Shown piece after piece: positions 45,360 to 57,891 of a DNA stretch of 64,000 nt; the first letter of the stretch is position 1; each line of letters opens with the position of its first letter. The notes beneath the pieces are model-generated. The model had not been told where the DNA came from and did no database searches. It was given only the letters and a program-made list of their open reading frames with translations. This DNA comes from Imbricaverruca yamaguchii. Its lineage: Eukaryota; Arthropoda; Thecostraca; Neoverrucidae. Location: assembly GCA_034440575.1 (NCBI GenBank), contig JAOTOL010001174.1:186001-250000 (forward strand), read 5' to 3'. The position numbers were made by a program, and so were the translations under genes.

Positions 45360-48190
45360 GGTGGCGAGAAATGGAGCGTCCATCCTTCGCAGGTCCACCT
45401 CTGAAGGAATGAATGTGCAGGTGTTGTGTAACTTCCCCAGTAACTGCCTCCTGATAAAAATAGATATTTAGTTTATATATGTAGCGGAGACTGGGTCTAG
45501 TTAATACAATATTGGCGAAACTCAAAATAGCTCGTTACTTTGAAAGGGTGTCGTCGTATCCTCAGGGCTGCAACCAGAGATCAAAACATCGTGTAGCTAC
45601 TGGTCCCTCAACTTACCCAGTTATAGGGGTAAGTTGTTATTAACGATGGGTAAGTTGATTAAATGCAGGTTATATAAACTATATCATCTGTAGGTGGCAT
45701 CAGTTTACGCAAGCTGAAAGGTCCATATTTTGTGCTTACAGTGATAATACTGATTTGAATTCCGGCTGACCATTGCTCATTGTTTATGCCATGTATGAAA
45801 TGGATCAACATTCATCAGGTAGATGTACATTTTCCTTTGTTCAACCTTTTCCGTCTGGTGAGAAATGCTGGTAGAAATATTGAACATGATTATCCTGAAG
45901 CAGTTTGCGCAAAAACATGCATAAAATCTGCAAGTCTGTAGTCATATTACTTCGCTACCAGTTACCCCAGTGTTGATTCAGGCCGATGTTGATGCAGGCT
46001 GATTAAGTTCATGCAGGCTATACCAATGTATCCAGCAGGTTTTCTGTTGCAGGCTGCAGGATGTTAACATTGCGAGTACAATGTAGCGTCAAACGACAAA
46101 AACATTTAATCGTTACAAAGCTGAGAATGAGAGAACATGGCATCTGATAACATCTAAAACGTTAGCAAGTGGGCAACACATTACATTTTATGGCGCAGGA
46201 CAGCTATTGAAATCATACTTTTGCTCTAAAAATGTTCCACGTTGTGACTATTTCTGCAGCCTCGGGTCGAAAAGACTTGCGTTTGTTTTCGCCGTGAGGA
46301 GAGGGTACCAGTAGCAACATTTATGGTAGCCGTGGCAACCGGCTTCGTACTTTTGAGAAAATTGCTGTTGTATCAACCATGTCATGTATCAACTATACCC
46401 AGCCTCTCATAAATAATTTTAAAAAAACTTTTTCGTCGTAGATGCACAAAAATCAAGACGATGCAGTACCCAAATAGACGGTAAAGGGGAACAGATTCAA
46501 CTCGGGCCGCATCACCCAACGCAGCATCACGTGCACGAGGGGGAGGGCACCAGCGTAAGATCTGCCACTGACAAAGAACGGCTGAGCTTCGTAAGACAGG
46601 ATTTCGTGGCGAATGACAACCACGCTCACCGAGGCTGAGACGGTACACGAAAGATGTCCTGGAATCACTGACAACGAGGTTGGAATCGGAAACGGATCTC
46701 TACAGTCCCCGTCGATTGACAAGTCACTAACCGAGCTGGAAAGGAAACGAAGGACGTCTGTTGAATAATTAGCAGTGATCTACCTACCAGCAGCCAGGGC
46801 TACGTTACAAAAACATATTGTTGCTGATGGCAGGCCATTTAGGTTTACGATTTGTGTGGGCTCATCAAATCATCAAGAGGGCTTAATAAGAACCACACAT
46901 GCCTATACTGGTCAGGGGCAGAGGTGTAGGATCCTATTCAGTTGAGAGCGCTCCCCCTAACATGCAGGTCAGCCACCCAACTTTGGAGGTCAAACCCATT
47001 CGAATTGTGGTTTCAAAAGTCAAATCGAGTGGATAAAACAGGATCTGTGTAAAACACCCATTCTCGCTCGATACTTATAGGTATGTTGCTGGTTCGTTCA
47101 GAAATGGCATTAGCACTAACTGGACAGGCACTAACTGCATCTAAATACGAAGTATATTTTCGTAATCGCACCCCGCTTTTAATCTTCTAGTAGAATGGCG
47201 GAAATCCCCATACAAGCCTCAGACTTTAGCTGCGTTATCGTTGGATCCACCTTGACACCTAAAATGTGACTCATCAGCACCGAACGGGTCAGGCGGAACT
47301 CATCATCAGACCGAGTTGGCGAGGTAACAAACGATCGACTACAAACAAATCGATATACATACCAACACTGTGCAACACCCGCACCACCTACAAACACGAC
47401 TAAAGTTTGCAACGGAGGATCGTGTGTCAGAGGCCTATCAAATACAAGAGGTCTCATACTTTCTCATCTTTGCAATATGGGGACATGAAGATAATGAGGG
47501 GAAGTGTACTTGCATTCGCCTGTGCTCCTGTTGTAGGAGTGTAAGAGATCCAATCTCCATGCTCAGGGTCAGCAACGAACACCTGAATCCCGCAGTAATG
47601 TGGGATGCGTTAAACAGAACAATCAGTGTCATCACCCACGGTGGGCTGGGCATGTGAACTGCAAGCTTGCACATGGAGTATGCGTGATAAATAAAGTACC
47701 AGAAAGGTCTAATTAGTAGCATACTTTGTATTTCGCACATGTAATACATGGCAATCCAACAGTTGTCACCGTTTTGGAACAAATCATCTTCAGACAGACC
47801 ACATGAGAAGTTCACCACTCAGCGATTTCACATCATGGTCTGCATACAAGGGCGCGCTGAAACCAGCTATATACCCCCCCCTCCCCTCAGCAACGATGTC
47901 CTCACAGTCCACACACGCCCACCGCGCGTAGCAGTGCTCACACATGTCCACCGGCCACAGCAGTGCACGTGCTTGGCTTAACGTCCTCATTGTCCACTGC
48001 ACACTTGTCGCATCACACTTCTACTCCTCCGGTCCAATGCCGCTACATCTCCGAATGCACCAAACAATGCAGCACCCTCACGACTCCACCGTTCATGATT
48101 CGTCCTAAAAACCCACCAGCTGCCGCAGCACTCGGAATCCACCGGTCGCTACAGCACTCCGAATCAGACATGGGACATCACAACGGAATC
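45360..48190. other. Intergenic region between convergent genes, nothing recognised
   Basis: Frames are short and overlapping. A small GGTAAGTT repeat (45600-45660) is the only structure noted. The calmodulin-like gene and CENP-X converge on this stretch. Confidence 0.45.
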
Positions 48191-48192
48191 CG

Positions 48193-48468
48193 TCACACAT
48201 CCATGAGCCACTGCGGCAGGATCCGCTCCAGGTGCTCCAGGCCAACCGAGGGCGCGCCCGTGAGGTGCGCCTGGTCGGCCGCCCGCAGTGCCGCCTCCCG
48301 CACGTACAGTCGCAGCGCCAGCGCCATCAGGCGAGACCCGTCGCCGCTGACGCGCGTGCGCGGCGAGCCAAAGTGCAGCCGAAGCAGCTCCTCGACGGTG
48401 CGCTCCTTGAAGCCGGCAGCGGCGAGGACGTTTGCTGGTGCGGCGTCGGTTGTCGACTCTCCAGGCAT
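48193..48468 (-). CDS. CENPX: Centromere protein X / MHF2 homologue (histone-fold protein)
   Basis: A single 91-codon frame. Residues 19-91 read FKERTVEELLRLHF, then TRVSGDGSRLMALALRLYV, REAALRAADQAHL and LEHLERILPQWLMDV. This follows vertebrate CENP-X/MHF2 (FKxxTVxxLLxLHF, TKVSGDAxxLM, EAAxRxxxQA, LEKxLPQLLLDF) along its length. CENP-X pairs with CENP-S as a histone-fold dimer or tetramer that acts in the inner kinetochore (CENP-T-W-S-X) and with FANCM in fork repair. The first 18 residues are extra, Ala/Thr-rich and poorly conserved. The frame has no intron, unlike vertebrate genes as I recall them, which could mean lost introns or a retrocopy; no A-rich tail or decay was seen. TGA is at 48195-48193. 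Confidence 0.9.
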   Translation of the reverse strand: MPGESTTDAAPANVLAAAGFKERTVEELLRLHFGSPRTRVSGDGSRLMALALRLYVREAALRAADQAHLTGAPSVGLEHLERILPQWLMDV

Positions 48469-48818
48469 CTCACGGCGACACTTCGTGAATCAGGTCAGAG
48501 ATGGAGCTGTGTTATTCTACTGCTCAACAGTAACACACCCAGCAGATCCATGAATCAGTCACATATGGCAACTGATGCATGACGAATCTGCGGACCTGTT
48601 TCTCATTAATCTCATTAAACTTGTGTGACAGAATATACTTCAACATGCAGGAAGTGTTTGAAAAGGATATCATGCATAGCATTACAATAGTTCCAATGCT
48701 TTGGGAGTTCAAACAAAACAATTACCACAAATTAATCAATATAATCTATTCATAAATAATTCATCAGTAAAACCAAATTAGTAGAACATCCATTGGACAG
48801 GCAAGGAAAGGCATATTC

Positions 48819-48825
<7 letters not shown>

Positions 48826-48896
<71 letters not shown>
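48826..48896. repeat. (TA)n microsatellite
   Basis: About 70 bases of alternating AT upstream of CENPX. Confidence 0.97.
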
Positions 48897-48898
<2 letters not shown>

Positions 48899-48899
48899 T

Positions 48900-49835
48900 A
48901 TATATAATTAAATATTTTTGAGAGCAGGTTTACTTTTATCCATACAATTTAATATAAGTGAAATGAATACAGATATAGTTGAATGTGACCACTGTTTCAT
49001 TGCTGTATGTGAATGCAATGTGCATTGTGCAACTTGCATTGGGACCATTGCATGTTTGATGAGTATATTTCACAAAATATTCATATTTGTTGCATTTTAA
49101 GTTCATGCACACCTTTAAAATAGGGAGCATTGTAATGGAAACTGTACATAGCACCACTCCAATATTTATGCTTGCATTGCACCTGCATGATTCATACTTT
49201 GTTAAGTGCTGAAGATGGTCAACACTGGTTGAGATGTGAAGAAAATATAACAATTTTGAATCCCAATTTGTTTCACATAGCTGCAGACTTCCTATACTAT
49301 TTACATTATATCAGCTGTTTCAATCATTGCTTAAATATACTTTACATAATATATAATTGCAAATAACACGTAATTGCATATACTTCACATAACCTTATGG
49401 AATTATGGCCAAAGCACCATAAAACCCAAAAAATTAACAACCTCACATAACCTTCATGAATTTGGTGATAGTGAACAACATGACCTCAAAAGTATTACAC
49501 AACATGTCAAATTGATGTGGGAAAAAGTATGCCAAATTTTTGGTATGCTGCTATACAGTGTAAAATAATTCACCATGTGGCCTGGAAATGCACAGTTAAT
49601 GGAGTTGTGGTATTTCATCCTCGTCTTCGGTTTTTACCATTTTTCCACATGATGTATGCACAGTCATGCACGCAACTGCTAAATAATGCAAAATGCATGT
49701 GACTGAAGCGAAAGGCATTCCGCTGATTAATCCTTAAGTGGCAATCCTTTATTTTCTTCCAATCTTTCACTATTCCCAAGCAACTTCTTCCTTTATCCAC
49801 ACAGTTAACGGTGAAGTAACTTTAGGACATTGCTG
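48900..49835. other. Upstream of CENPX, mostly unrecognised
   Basis: AT-rich. 49460-49560 (AACATGTCAAATTGATGTGG, AAAAGTATGCCAAATTTTTG) resembles the end region of TTAA family 1 elements (27840-27885), so a fragment of that family is likely. No gene. Confidence 0.4.
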
Positions 49836-49837
49836 CT

Positions 49838-49874
49838 ATATATATATATAAATAAATATATATACATATAATAA

Positions 49875-49915
<41 letters not shown>

Positions 49916-49916
49916 T
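49838..49916. repeat. (TA)n microsatellite with interruptions
   Basis: ATATATAAATAAATATATAT passes into a purer (TA)n run directly before a truncated LINE. Confidence 0.95.
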
Positions 49917-49918
49917 GT

Positions 49919-50195
49919 GATCAGGAAGCTTTACTGTGCATATGTCAGGCCACATTTGTAATACTGCATCCAAGCTTGGTCTTCTAGCTACGGAAAAGAT
50001 TGTTGGCTTTTAGAGAGAGTACAAAAGAGGGCTACAAAAATGGTTAATGGCATAAACAACCTGACATATGAGGAAAGATTGAAGAAATTGAATGTTTTCA
50101 CTTAGATATAGAAGGCTGAGAGGAGATCTCATCAAGGTCTTTAAATTTGTCCATGGTCTGGAGAGGGGATACCTTGGGGAAAGTTAGGTTATGGC
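49919..50195 (+). pseudogene. Truncated LINE ORF2 fragment (same family as 31878)
   Basis: The frame reads RKLYCAYVRPHL, stop, then CIQAWSSSYGKD, VQKRATKMVNGI, LTYEERLKKLNV, stop, RYRRLRGDLIKVFKFVHGLE. These are the thumb-region motifs that precede the 3' tail of CR1/Jockey-like ORF2. The last 80 bases overlap and match 31878-31950. It begins at a (TA)n tract and ends abruptly near 50195; stops make it a pseudogene. Confidence 0.8.
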
Positions 50196-50407
50196 ACATT
50201 TTTATTTTATTTTGAACATTTCTTTGCATGCTATCCAACTTAACAAAAAGCCCCTTTTTGCCTTATTCTGCTCACAACCCAAAAAACAAGCATTTGCACA
50301 GAAAATGAATGGTCTCATTATCTTAGTTACGTTCATAATTATTGCATTGGGTTGAAACATTAAACTTGAATAAAACATCTTAAAGAACACATTTGACTGT
50401 TTATACC

Positions 50408-50464
50408 TTGGTAGGTAAACAGGTAGGTACCTACCTGCCTACCTAGCTACCTACCTAGGTAGGA
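50408..50464. repeat. Palindromic AGGT/ACCT tetranucleotide cluster
   Basis: TTGGTAGGTAAACAGGTAGG, TACCTACCTGCCTACC and TAGCTACCTACCTAGGTAGG form overlapping inverted repeats, including the perfect AGGTAGGTACCTACCT. Confidence 0.85.
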
Positions 50465-50964
50465 CCACTTAACCACAAAATGCTTCCCAAACATCATGAG
50501 TAGAATTAACTGCACGGAAGCAATGAACGTTGTTAATTTCGTGCATGGTTGATTATACATACCCTTACTACTCCCCCTTAACACCCGCACGCTTTCGGGT
50601 GATATCACTCAAGACACATATCACCACCTACGTAAAGGGCCTTGATCACCACTATCTTGAAAAGGCGCCAAGGTCCGGCAGCTGTCAATGTTCATTGGCA
50701 GCCGGCGACGTCATCTTGGCGCTGATTTGGGCTCAGCAGGTTATCACGACAGCAAGAAACGGTACTTTTCCGCCTACGTTCCTGACTAGCAAGTATACGT
50801 GATAAGTATAAATTATACGTCATCTGAAAGCTTGTTTCATGTTATTTCGATAATCATGGTAGGCTTTTATATGGGCGCGTTAGTTATCGTGTAAAATGAT
50901 GTTATTTAGACCCATGCCATATCCATCGACACTATTTAACTTAAGTGGCGTGGGGCACTCCGTA

Positions 50965-51190
50965 CGGGTAGCGCAGTTGGTAGCGTGTCGGTTCGCAGGC
51001 TTGGAGGTAGCCGGTTCGAGGCTGGTGGGTAGCACCTTTTTGTGCGCGTCGTGGGAAGTCCTTTAATAAGCGTCAGTGGATTAAGACATTGTCCACATAG
51101 GACGGACGATCTTTTGCATGAAGAGAAGGTAAATACGCAGATATTCTGCAAGGCTGGGTTCGGCCCCCTTAAATCGATGGTTGGCACTTT
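50965..51190 (+). mobile_element. tRNA-derived SINE-like copy, second type
   Basis: GTACGGGTAGCGCAGTTGGTAG (A box within) is followed by GGTAGCCGGTTCGAGGCTGG (B box) at Pol III spacing, then an unrelated body to about 51190. The head differs from the 57892 family. The arms do not form a proper tRNA. Confidence 0.5.
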
Positions 51191-51194
51191 TCTG

Positions 51195-54100
51195 TTCAGC
51201 CAGGCATAGGAAGTACGTCACCACCGCAAATGGCAGTGTCCATATATATGCTTTACAAACGGCGGGGAAACTAATCGTAGGAAAAGCGCCATAATAGCGC
51301 TAAAATGAAAGCACCATATGTAGTACATTTATCAGTGTAATCCAGAACAAGAATACAATTCAGCAGTATTCTGGAATAAAAAAGAGCTTCTAGTATATGA
51401 CGTTACGTGGCGTAGGTTCTGTCTAGTTTAAACTAACTATACTAGAACTGCGGACTTTGGAGTACCTGTCATCTTTAGTTATCTTGCCAAGCTCTTGCAT
51501 ACCTAGAACAATATTCAAAACAACAGCGCGTAAAGAAAGTCCAAGGATAGTAAAGCCGAAGTATAATAACGTCCAAGATAAAAAAAGGTTTACCGTTCAC
51601 ACAGTCCAAAATCGTAACATTCAACATTTTAGCTCTCATTTGATTTTTGATTTTAGCTCTGATTTTAGATCTCCGACGTTACGGTGCTGAACTTTTAGAA
51701 TTCTTGTCACAATCATTCGTGACGAAGGTCCACCCTAACATTAACTACATGGGAAATGTGTCCCACCTAATGCCCTAAAATCCCACCCAGTGGGACGAAA
51801 AATCACACCTTGTTAAGGCAAGCTTGAATAGAGAAAACCAAAAGGAACCTTTGTATAGTTCCGAAAGCGGAAGATTTTTTTCCTGTGCCAGAGCGGCCAT
51901 GAGAAAGGAAGGGAAAACAATTGGGCTTGCATTGTGAAATAAATATTTGACCGGTGCTACACAGGCAGTACTGAAAATACATTTGTGACCCTCCATCCCT
52001 TTCAAGGATCCGTCTTTGTAATCCTTCATTTGACTTGATTTTCAGGGTCTGAGCATCTGCACAGGGGTATGGAACCGGGGGTAGGGCAGAGGAGACAGGA
52101 GCCGTCCAACTTTGAACGGGTATAACTTGACCCTAATGTACGGTCCACGCACATGATGGCATTTGGTTACATTGCACTGTGTGCGTTGCATGGACGAAAT
52201 CGACCTCATAAGTCAAGGGCTTTAAATATGCACTCTACTCTCCGTTTAAGGCAGTGTCCCTACCTTGTAACCTTACCTCCCCTAACAAAAAAAAACAAAA
52301 CACCTCCAACAAAAACCCCCCCCCCCCCCCCCCCCTTATTGTTCGACGTATGCGGTGATGCGGTACTGTTTACACCCTGTTGACGGTGGCCCCGCGCTGA
52401 CGCTGACGCCAGCCAGGGAAACAAAGGTTGGACAACAACCGCCGGGGGAAAAAAAAAAAAAACAAAAAAAAAAATTCCGGCATCGACCCAGAATGCCATC
52501 ATTTTCCGCACCCGTCGACGAGCAGAGCGTCCGGTTATAAGGCATTCGTGGAGCCACTCACCGCGGCGGTGGATGACGTTGTTCCTTCACCCGACCGTCT
52601 CGCCGGCCGTCCGATGCAAACGGGCCGGCCATGGCCGCGGCAGCCATCAATGGAGCATGTGCCTGCTGGCCGGCAAGACGGCAAGGGTTTGCATCCCACG
52701 GCCGGCGCGGCTACTTCAAGTGCACCCACAGGTCGTCGCCAAGAGGGATTGGCGGGCGAGTGTATCGCAAAATAACAGGTGTGCTCTCTGTCGCTGTCGC
52801 TCTCTCTCTCTCTCCCTCCGGGCACGAGTCACAAGCCATCGGCAAATAAACGTTGTATTACATACGCAAACGCATTGCACAGAGTCGACCTTCACCCGAA
52901 CAGCAAACAGCCAAGCGTGCAACCTACCGCCCGAGCCGAAAACGGCCCCATCCGACCAGAACGCTGACGAAACTGCACCGTCCAGACCACAGCACCATAT
53001 TCCGTCGCGAGTGCCGTGTATCGATATTTCCGACAATGAGGCGACTGCAAGAGCCTCCACAAGGCGCTGCTATATCGAGGGGATGCTTCCAACCCAAAGA
53101 AATGTGTACACCCTTGGGATGCTAGTTTGAAGAACAACTACAAAAGGTACCAACTTGGTACCTTGTTGAGCCATTGCATCTTCCCTTCTAAATCATGTAA
53201 TAATTTTGTCAACCAGCACAAATGGTAACACGTGGTATACCTATGGGGCTGGTGGCAATCGGTGGGTGCATGCATACCCAAGGAATACTCCAAACAAAGG
53301 CACCAGACTGGAGCAATTCCAGGCATGAACGAACCGTACGGGCCAGCCTCTGACGAACAGGCGACCTACCGATATTGATGTTGAGGAGTTTGCATCTCAT
53401 TAGCATACGAGTCGTTTTGATTCCGGTGCCGTCCTTGCGACGCCATTGATCTGCTCGGCAGCGATAACCTAACGATAGCGGCATGGAGTCGCAGGCCGGG
53501 AACTGGGCGAGGCGATACCTTCCAACGTTTCTAGGGCATTCATCTTACCAGTCGTGACGTCTGTGAGAAGACACGCTCCGTTACGGCGTGCAACCCGTGA
53601 CCGACCACAGGGGTCAACCGACGGTCGGCAGGGAGAGGACGAGGCCCGAACCACACCACAGGTCCGCGCGGGACAAACCCAGTCCAGCCTGGTTTGTGAC
53701 AACTTGGACACGTGGACGCTGGACCATGAACACTGTTTCATGCACGTGTGCTGAGAAGACACACTTTGTGACAACACACCCGGACATCAGCGACAGGCGT
53801 CAAACAGTTTGTCATCGCCGGCTACAGACGGGACCGGAACGTGAGAAATCTGCGTGTATAAGACACTCGGTTGAGATCCGAGACTGTTCCCAACATGCGC
53901 CGCTCGCTAGCCTAAGATGGCATCGATCAGCCTAAACATCGTGGCGTCACTTGAGACTAGCACGCAAGCAAGTCAAAGCCCCTCATTACGACACCAAAGT
54001 CATGGCCGGAACACACGCATTAGACTAGCCTCTGTCGGACAGCAACTTCACATCGAGTCTCGCCAAGTTCCCAACCACGAGAACCACCTGAGGAACACCG

Positions 54101-56565
54101 AACACTCACAAAACACGAGCTTCTTCACCAGCAGCGATACAACTCACCACATCACCACATATCGTGCACAAACCAGGCCGGTGCTTGGCGGCGCGGGACC
54201 GGTCGCCGACCGCAGAGACTAAGTGCCGCGATGGCGCAGAATTTAAAGTTCTACCATATACCCCGAGGATGGCAAGCTTCACTGTCAGACAGTTGTGCGC
54301 ACGGAGTTTCTGGCCTCCATCAGTTAGCACTGGAAGGCACGGACAATTCACGTGCGTTTGCCGTGGTGAAGTTCATTTCCCAAAAACGAGTAGCAAAGAG
54401 CAACATGCTTCCATTCCTGAGTCAGCTATGGTTCCAGTTTGTCGGCACTCTGGCTCGATGCACGCATCGGTGCATAAGGCACGTGAGAAAACACTGCATC
54501 AGCTGGGTCTAGAAAAGGTAAATGCACGAGTGGATTGGAAAGCAGTGCAAGGCGTCTTTCGGGGCATCGGACGAGCGAGGGCCAGGCGTCAGTGGGCTTC
54601 GGGCTCTTCTACTGCAGACACAGGGCCAGGCATCAAACCGAGAAATGGAAGTTGTGGACCGACCGCGGCTGCGCTCTCTTGGCGGCAAGTGAAGACACGC
54701 ATCTAATTTCCTCACTCTCGCAAAAGTATGGAATTTTAGAAATAAGTATGGAATTTCAGAAATAAGTGAACCAATTTGCCAATTTGGCGTGATGCATTCA
54801 GGTTTGCGATATTAGCTCGATATCCGGCACGGGAGCTAAATTGTGAAAATATTGCATCAAATTTCCCATTTGTGTATTAAAAACAATTGGATTCGGCTTC
54901 GCCGGCTACCTTGCAGAGATCGGACCCATCCACTGAATACGTTGAAAGCATTAAAAAATTCATACACTACCCCGACTTGTCAAATTAGCATAGGTTCCAC
55001 GCTGTGTCACGTTCCTTACGTCTCGCAGGCACCTCGCTCAAGCCATGGCGCATACGACCTCTCAGCGCGACGGAAGGAAAGCCGGTAGCTGTGGGTGCAG
55101 CACGCAGGTCACGTGGTGACATGACGTCACCACTCGGCCGGCTGTGGCTGGATACGGGTCATGGCGGGCGTCGGCTACAGTGAGATATGTAAGCTGCCAG
55201 GGCGGCAGAATATTGCCATAAACTCCCTTTCTTTTAATAGAGATGAGGAACAATTTGGAATATACTTTTTGTGAAAGTTCATATAGCTTTAAAAGGGCAG
55301 ATCTGGCTATGCGGTAGACAATTGGAACTGAAATGCTGCACTATGATGTGAAAAGCTGTTCAGTTTCCCACGAGCAGAAATGCCGCAGCGAACCACTTTC
55401 AGTACAGATACGTTAAGAACACTTGATGAGGAATATCAGAATGCTAATTGGCAACAAGTAAAATTAAGAGCATATCGACCCTGAATGAAGAAATTTTAAC
55501 GCGAAATACCAAAATCAGCTATTATGGTTCAAGAAGTGCAATGGTCGGGCGGTACTGGGTCGCTACGACTTTTCTCCCCCGTGATAGGCCTGGCATCCTT
55601 CCACTGCACGAGACCAGTGTAGTGATTTTGACAGTCGATCTCGGGCTGGGTTCGCTACCTCGGCACAACAGCAGCGCAATCTTTTAACATATGGCTCTAC
55701 CTTGCACAAAACAACGATACTCAAACGTAAAGAGTTACTTTCCAGTTACAGCGCAGCTACCCTGCCTGCTTCGTAAAAGCTGCTGCGTGAAAATCAACCA
55801 TCACTTTCCCGGATAAGCACGGGTGCCCAGCACGCGTGTTGGAGCTATTCAGGCTGGCTTGACGCTCGCTCAGTCAACTCTGCAATCGCCGTATCCATGC
55901 TCCTGTCTCAGCTCTGGACATTTGATAACTTTGCCACGTGCATGTCAGTCGGTAGTCGCGCTCTACCTACTACATGCTCGCGGTAAAGTTTGGACATACC
56001 AACCTTAGAATGAGCCATACACGTAAATATGCTTGCCAACGGAACAAAGGACACCGGAATCGCAATCACCCAAAATTCAACCCATTTTATGGGATTATAA
56101 GGGCAAAATTGATAGCATGCTCTCACTTGCCAATTCAATACGAATCCACGCTACATGACCAATGCAGTCGATGTGCCCCCAGCCATCAATACGAATTCAC
56201 ACCGGCACAGTACCTCCCATATCATGGTGAGACACAAACACCGCACAAATCCTACCTAGTGGGAGAAAGGCTGCCTTTACTGCATTCAAGTCATCACAGA
56301 ATCTCCCTCCTGGATCGTTGCGTGCCCGTCAGCCTAGCCAATAGCCACAGCTGGAGCTGGCGACGCGGCGGTGGACAAAGTGCCGCAGATCGACACAGAA
56401 CAGAGCAGACGCACAACTGGGGTCGACTGTTGACGCACAGGGCACACAGCAGAGCCGCGCTCCCGCATCGCTGGCCTTCGTGATGTCACCACCTACTACC
56501 CCCCCCCCCCCGGACCCTGGAGCGGTGCACACCTTAGTGCTTGTTGTGGTACTTAGGTAGTCGAA
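51195..56565. other. Intergenic region, no gene accepted
   Basis: Many overlapping short frames on both strands, none with family resemblance. Simple sequence: poly-C at about 52317-52335, A-rich runs at 52448-52474, (CT)n at 52797-52816, a 10-bp hairpin at 53144-53164 (AAGGTACCAA/TTGGTACCTT) and a poly-C run near 56502. The GC-rich stretch 52560-52770 has open frames on both strands (including GYFKCTHRSSPRG on plus) that might be a decayed or unrecognised exon; I could not support it. Confidence 0.4.
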
Positions 56566-56571
56566 GGGCAA

Positions 56572-56895
56572 CAAGTCATAGACATAAACATAAGACATAA
56601 AAGGTTAGTGCAACTATGAGCCACAAGGGCCCTTCTTGGTTGCACTCCGTACACTGAATCAGTTGCCCACCAAATCTGTCAATCAGCCCTCCCTGTAATA
56701 CTGAAAAGCAAGTCCTCTATTCTTATAATGATCGTCTATCCTGTTTTTAAAGATGTTCAATGTGCTGCTACTGACAATGTTTTCTGGTAGCTGGTTCCAG
56801 TGTTCTACTACCCTGTTGGTGAAGAAAGTCTGCCTTAACCTTGTTCTGCTGTGGCTAACTTTAATTTTGAATTTATGACCTCTAATTGTCCCAGT
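56572..56895 (-). pseudogene. 5'-truncated LINE, 3' end (minus strand, same family as 31878)
   Basis: Minus frame: RGHKFKIKVSHSRTRLRQTF, FTNRVVEHWNQLPENIVSSS, TLNIFKNRIDDHYKNRGLAF, then stop; the 3' UTR matches that after 32176 and ends in TTATGTTTATGTC-type repeats near 56575. It is 5'-truncated within ORF2. High similarity to the 31878 copy indicates relatively recent activity of this family. Confidence 0.87.
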
Positions 56896-57476
56896 CACTT
56901 TCAATCAAACAGTTTAAATTCTTCACTTCCAGAGGAGGAAACAGAGTACAAGAAGACGAACATTGGGTTATTTTACGACGCATTCAACCGCTAGGTTATA
57001 TAGCGTCGGAAACAGAGTGCAAGCACCATTGGCTGGCATCAAAGCTCTTCGTTTCATCTTTGAATTATATGGCAACACACGAGGACTGATATGCAGACGA
57101 ATGAATGCAACAGCTCTTTCCTAGTAGGGCCAAGGCAAACCAACTACAGTGGACATATGGCGGTGAATCTAGGAAGGAATGGTGCGGGAGGAGGTCGGTG
57201 AAGCTCTGGCCCAAGTCCCTCTCTTGGGAGTGGAATTCCCTCCGGGATGTACAGCCTCGCTTAATATCACACCAGAACTGCTGCAAGCGTTTTCCAGCGA
57301 GCCTGAACGACGTCGACCGTGTCTTGCGTAGAAAGTCCATGCCGCATCGTGCAGTCGCAGCGCCGCGCCTCGCTGCCGTGCGACTGTCCGGGCCGTCACA
57401 GCGGCCGCCGCCGGCCACAACACGACCGGATCCGGCTCATGCGCGGGCCCGCCGGCCCGCCGGTCGTGCTGCCCGT

Positions 57477-57602
57477 CTACGGCAGGGTGGTCAGCTGGTA
57501 GAACTCAAACAGTTCCTGCATTTGCCCGCAGACCTGCTGCATGACGTCGGCGCACTGAGAGAGGCCGAGGTCGTCCCGGAGGCCCGCCGACGGCGTGCCC
57601 AG
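57477..57602 (-). CDS. Ceramide-1-phosphate transfer protein-like, exon 4 (C-terminus)
   Basis: On the minus strand, acceptor GGTTTCCGTTTCAG and phase 0 continue from TLLK in exon 3. It encodes LGTPSAGLRDDLGLSQCADV, MQQVCGQMQELFEFYQLTTLP and TAG (57479-57477), fitting the last helix of the CPTP/GLTP fold, including the short hydrophobic end seen in human CPTP (LLDLP, from memory). The total of 215 residues compares with about 214 in the human protein. The flank upstream of this acceptor is duplicated in tandem (57605-57784). Confidence 0.9.
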   Translation of the reverse strand: MGTPSAGLRDDLGLSQCADVMQQVCGQMQELFEFYQLTTLP

Positions 57603-57604
57603 CT

Positions 57605-57784
57605 GAAACGGAAACCAAGGTCACACTACACAGGCCGGACAGTGCCCACAACTGGATCCGCAGCACCGCAGCAACAACGTCAAGTCCCACGGTAGAAACG
57701 GAAACCAAGGTCACACTACACAGGCTGGACCGTGCCCACGACAACGGGATCCGCAGCACCGCAGCAACATCAAGTCCCACGGTA
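57605..57784 (-). repeat. 90-bp tandem duplication at the CPTP exon 4 acceptor
   Basis: GAAACGGAAACCAAGGTCAC starts at 57605 and again at 57695, each followed by ACTACACAGG, GGATCCGCAGCACCGCAGCA and CAAGTCCCACGGTA. On the transcribed strand both copies carry the pyrimidine-rich CCTTGGTTTCCGTTTC, but only the exon-proximal one ends in CAG; the other reads CTAC. Confidence 0.92.
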
Positions 57785-57891
57785 TAAACGATTTAACGAC
57801 GTGGTTTAGACTTGGTCAGGCAGCAATGTCACACTACACAGGCTACACAAGTTAGATGTCACACTACACAGGTCACACTAGCTATCGGGTC

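Noticed and set aside
53588..54706. Frames of 93-180 codons between 53.6 and 54.7 kb
   Set aside because: Several mutually overlapping frames with no recognisable domain; treated as chance frames.
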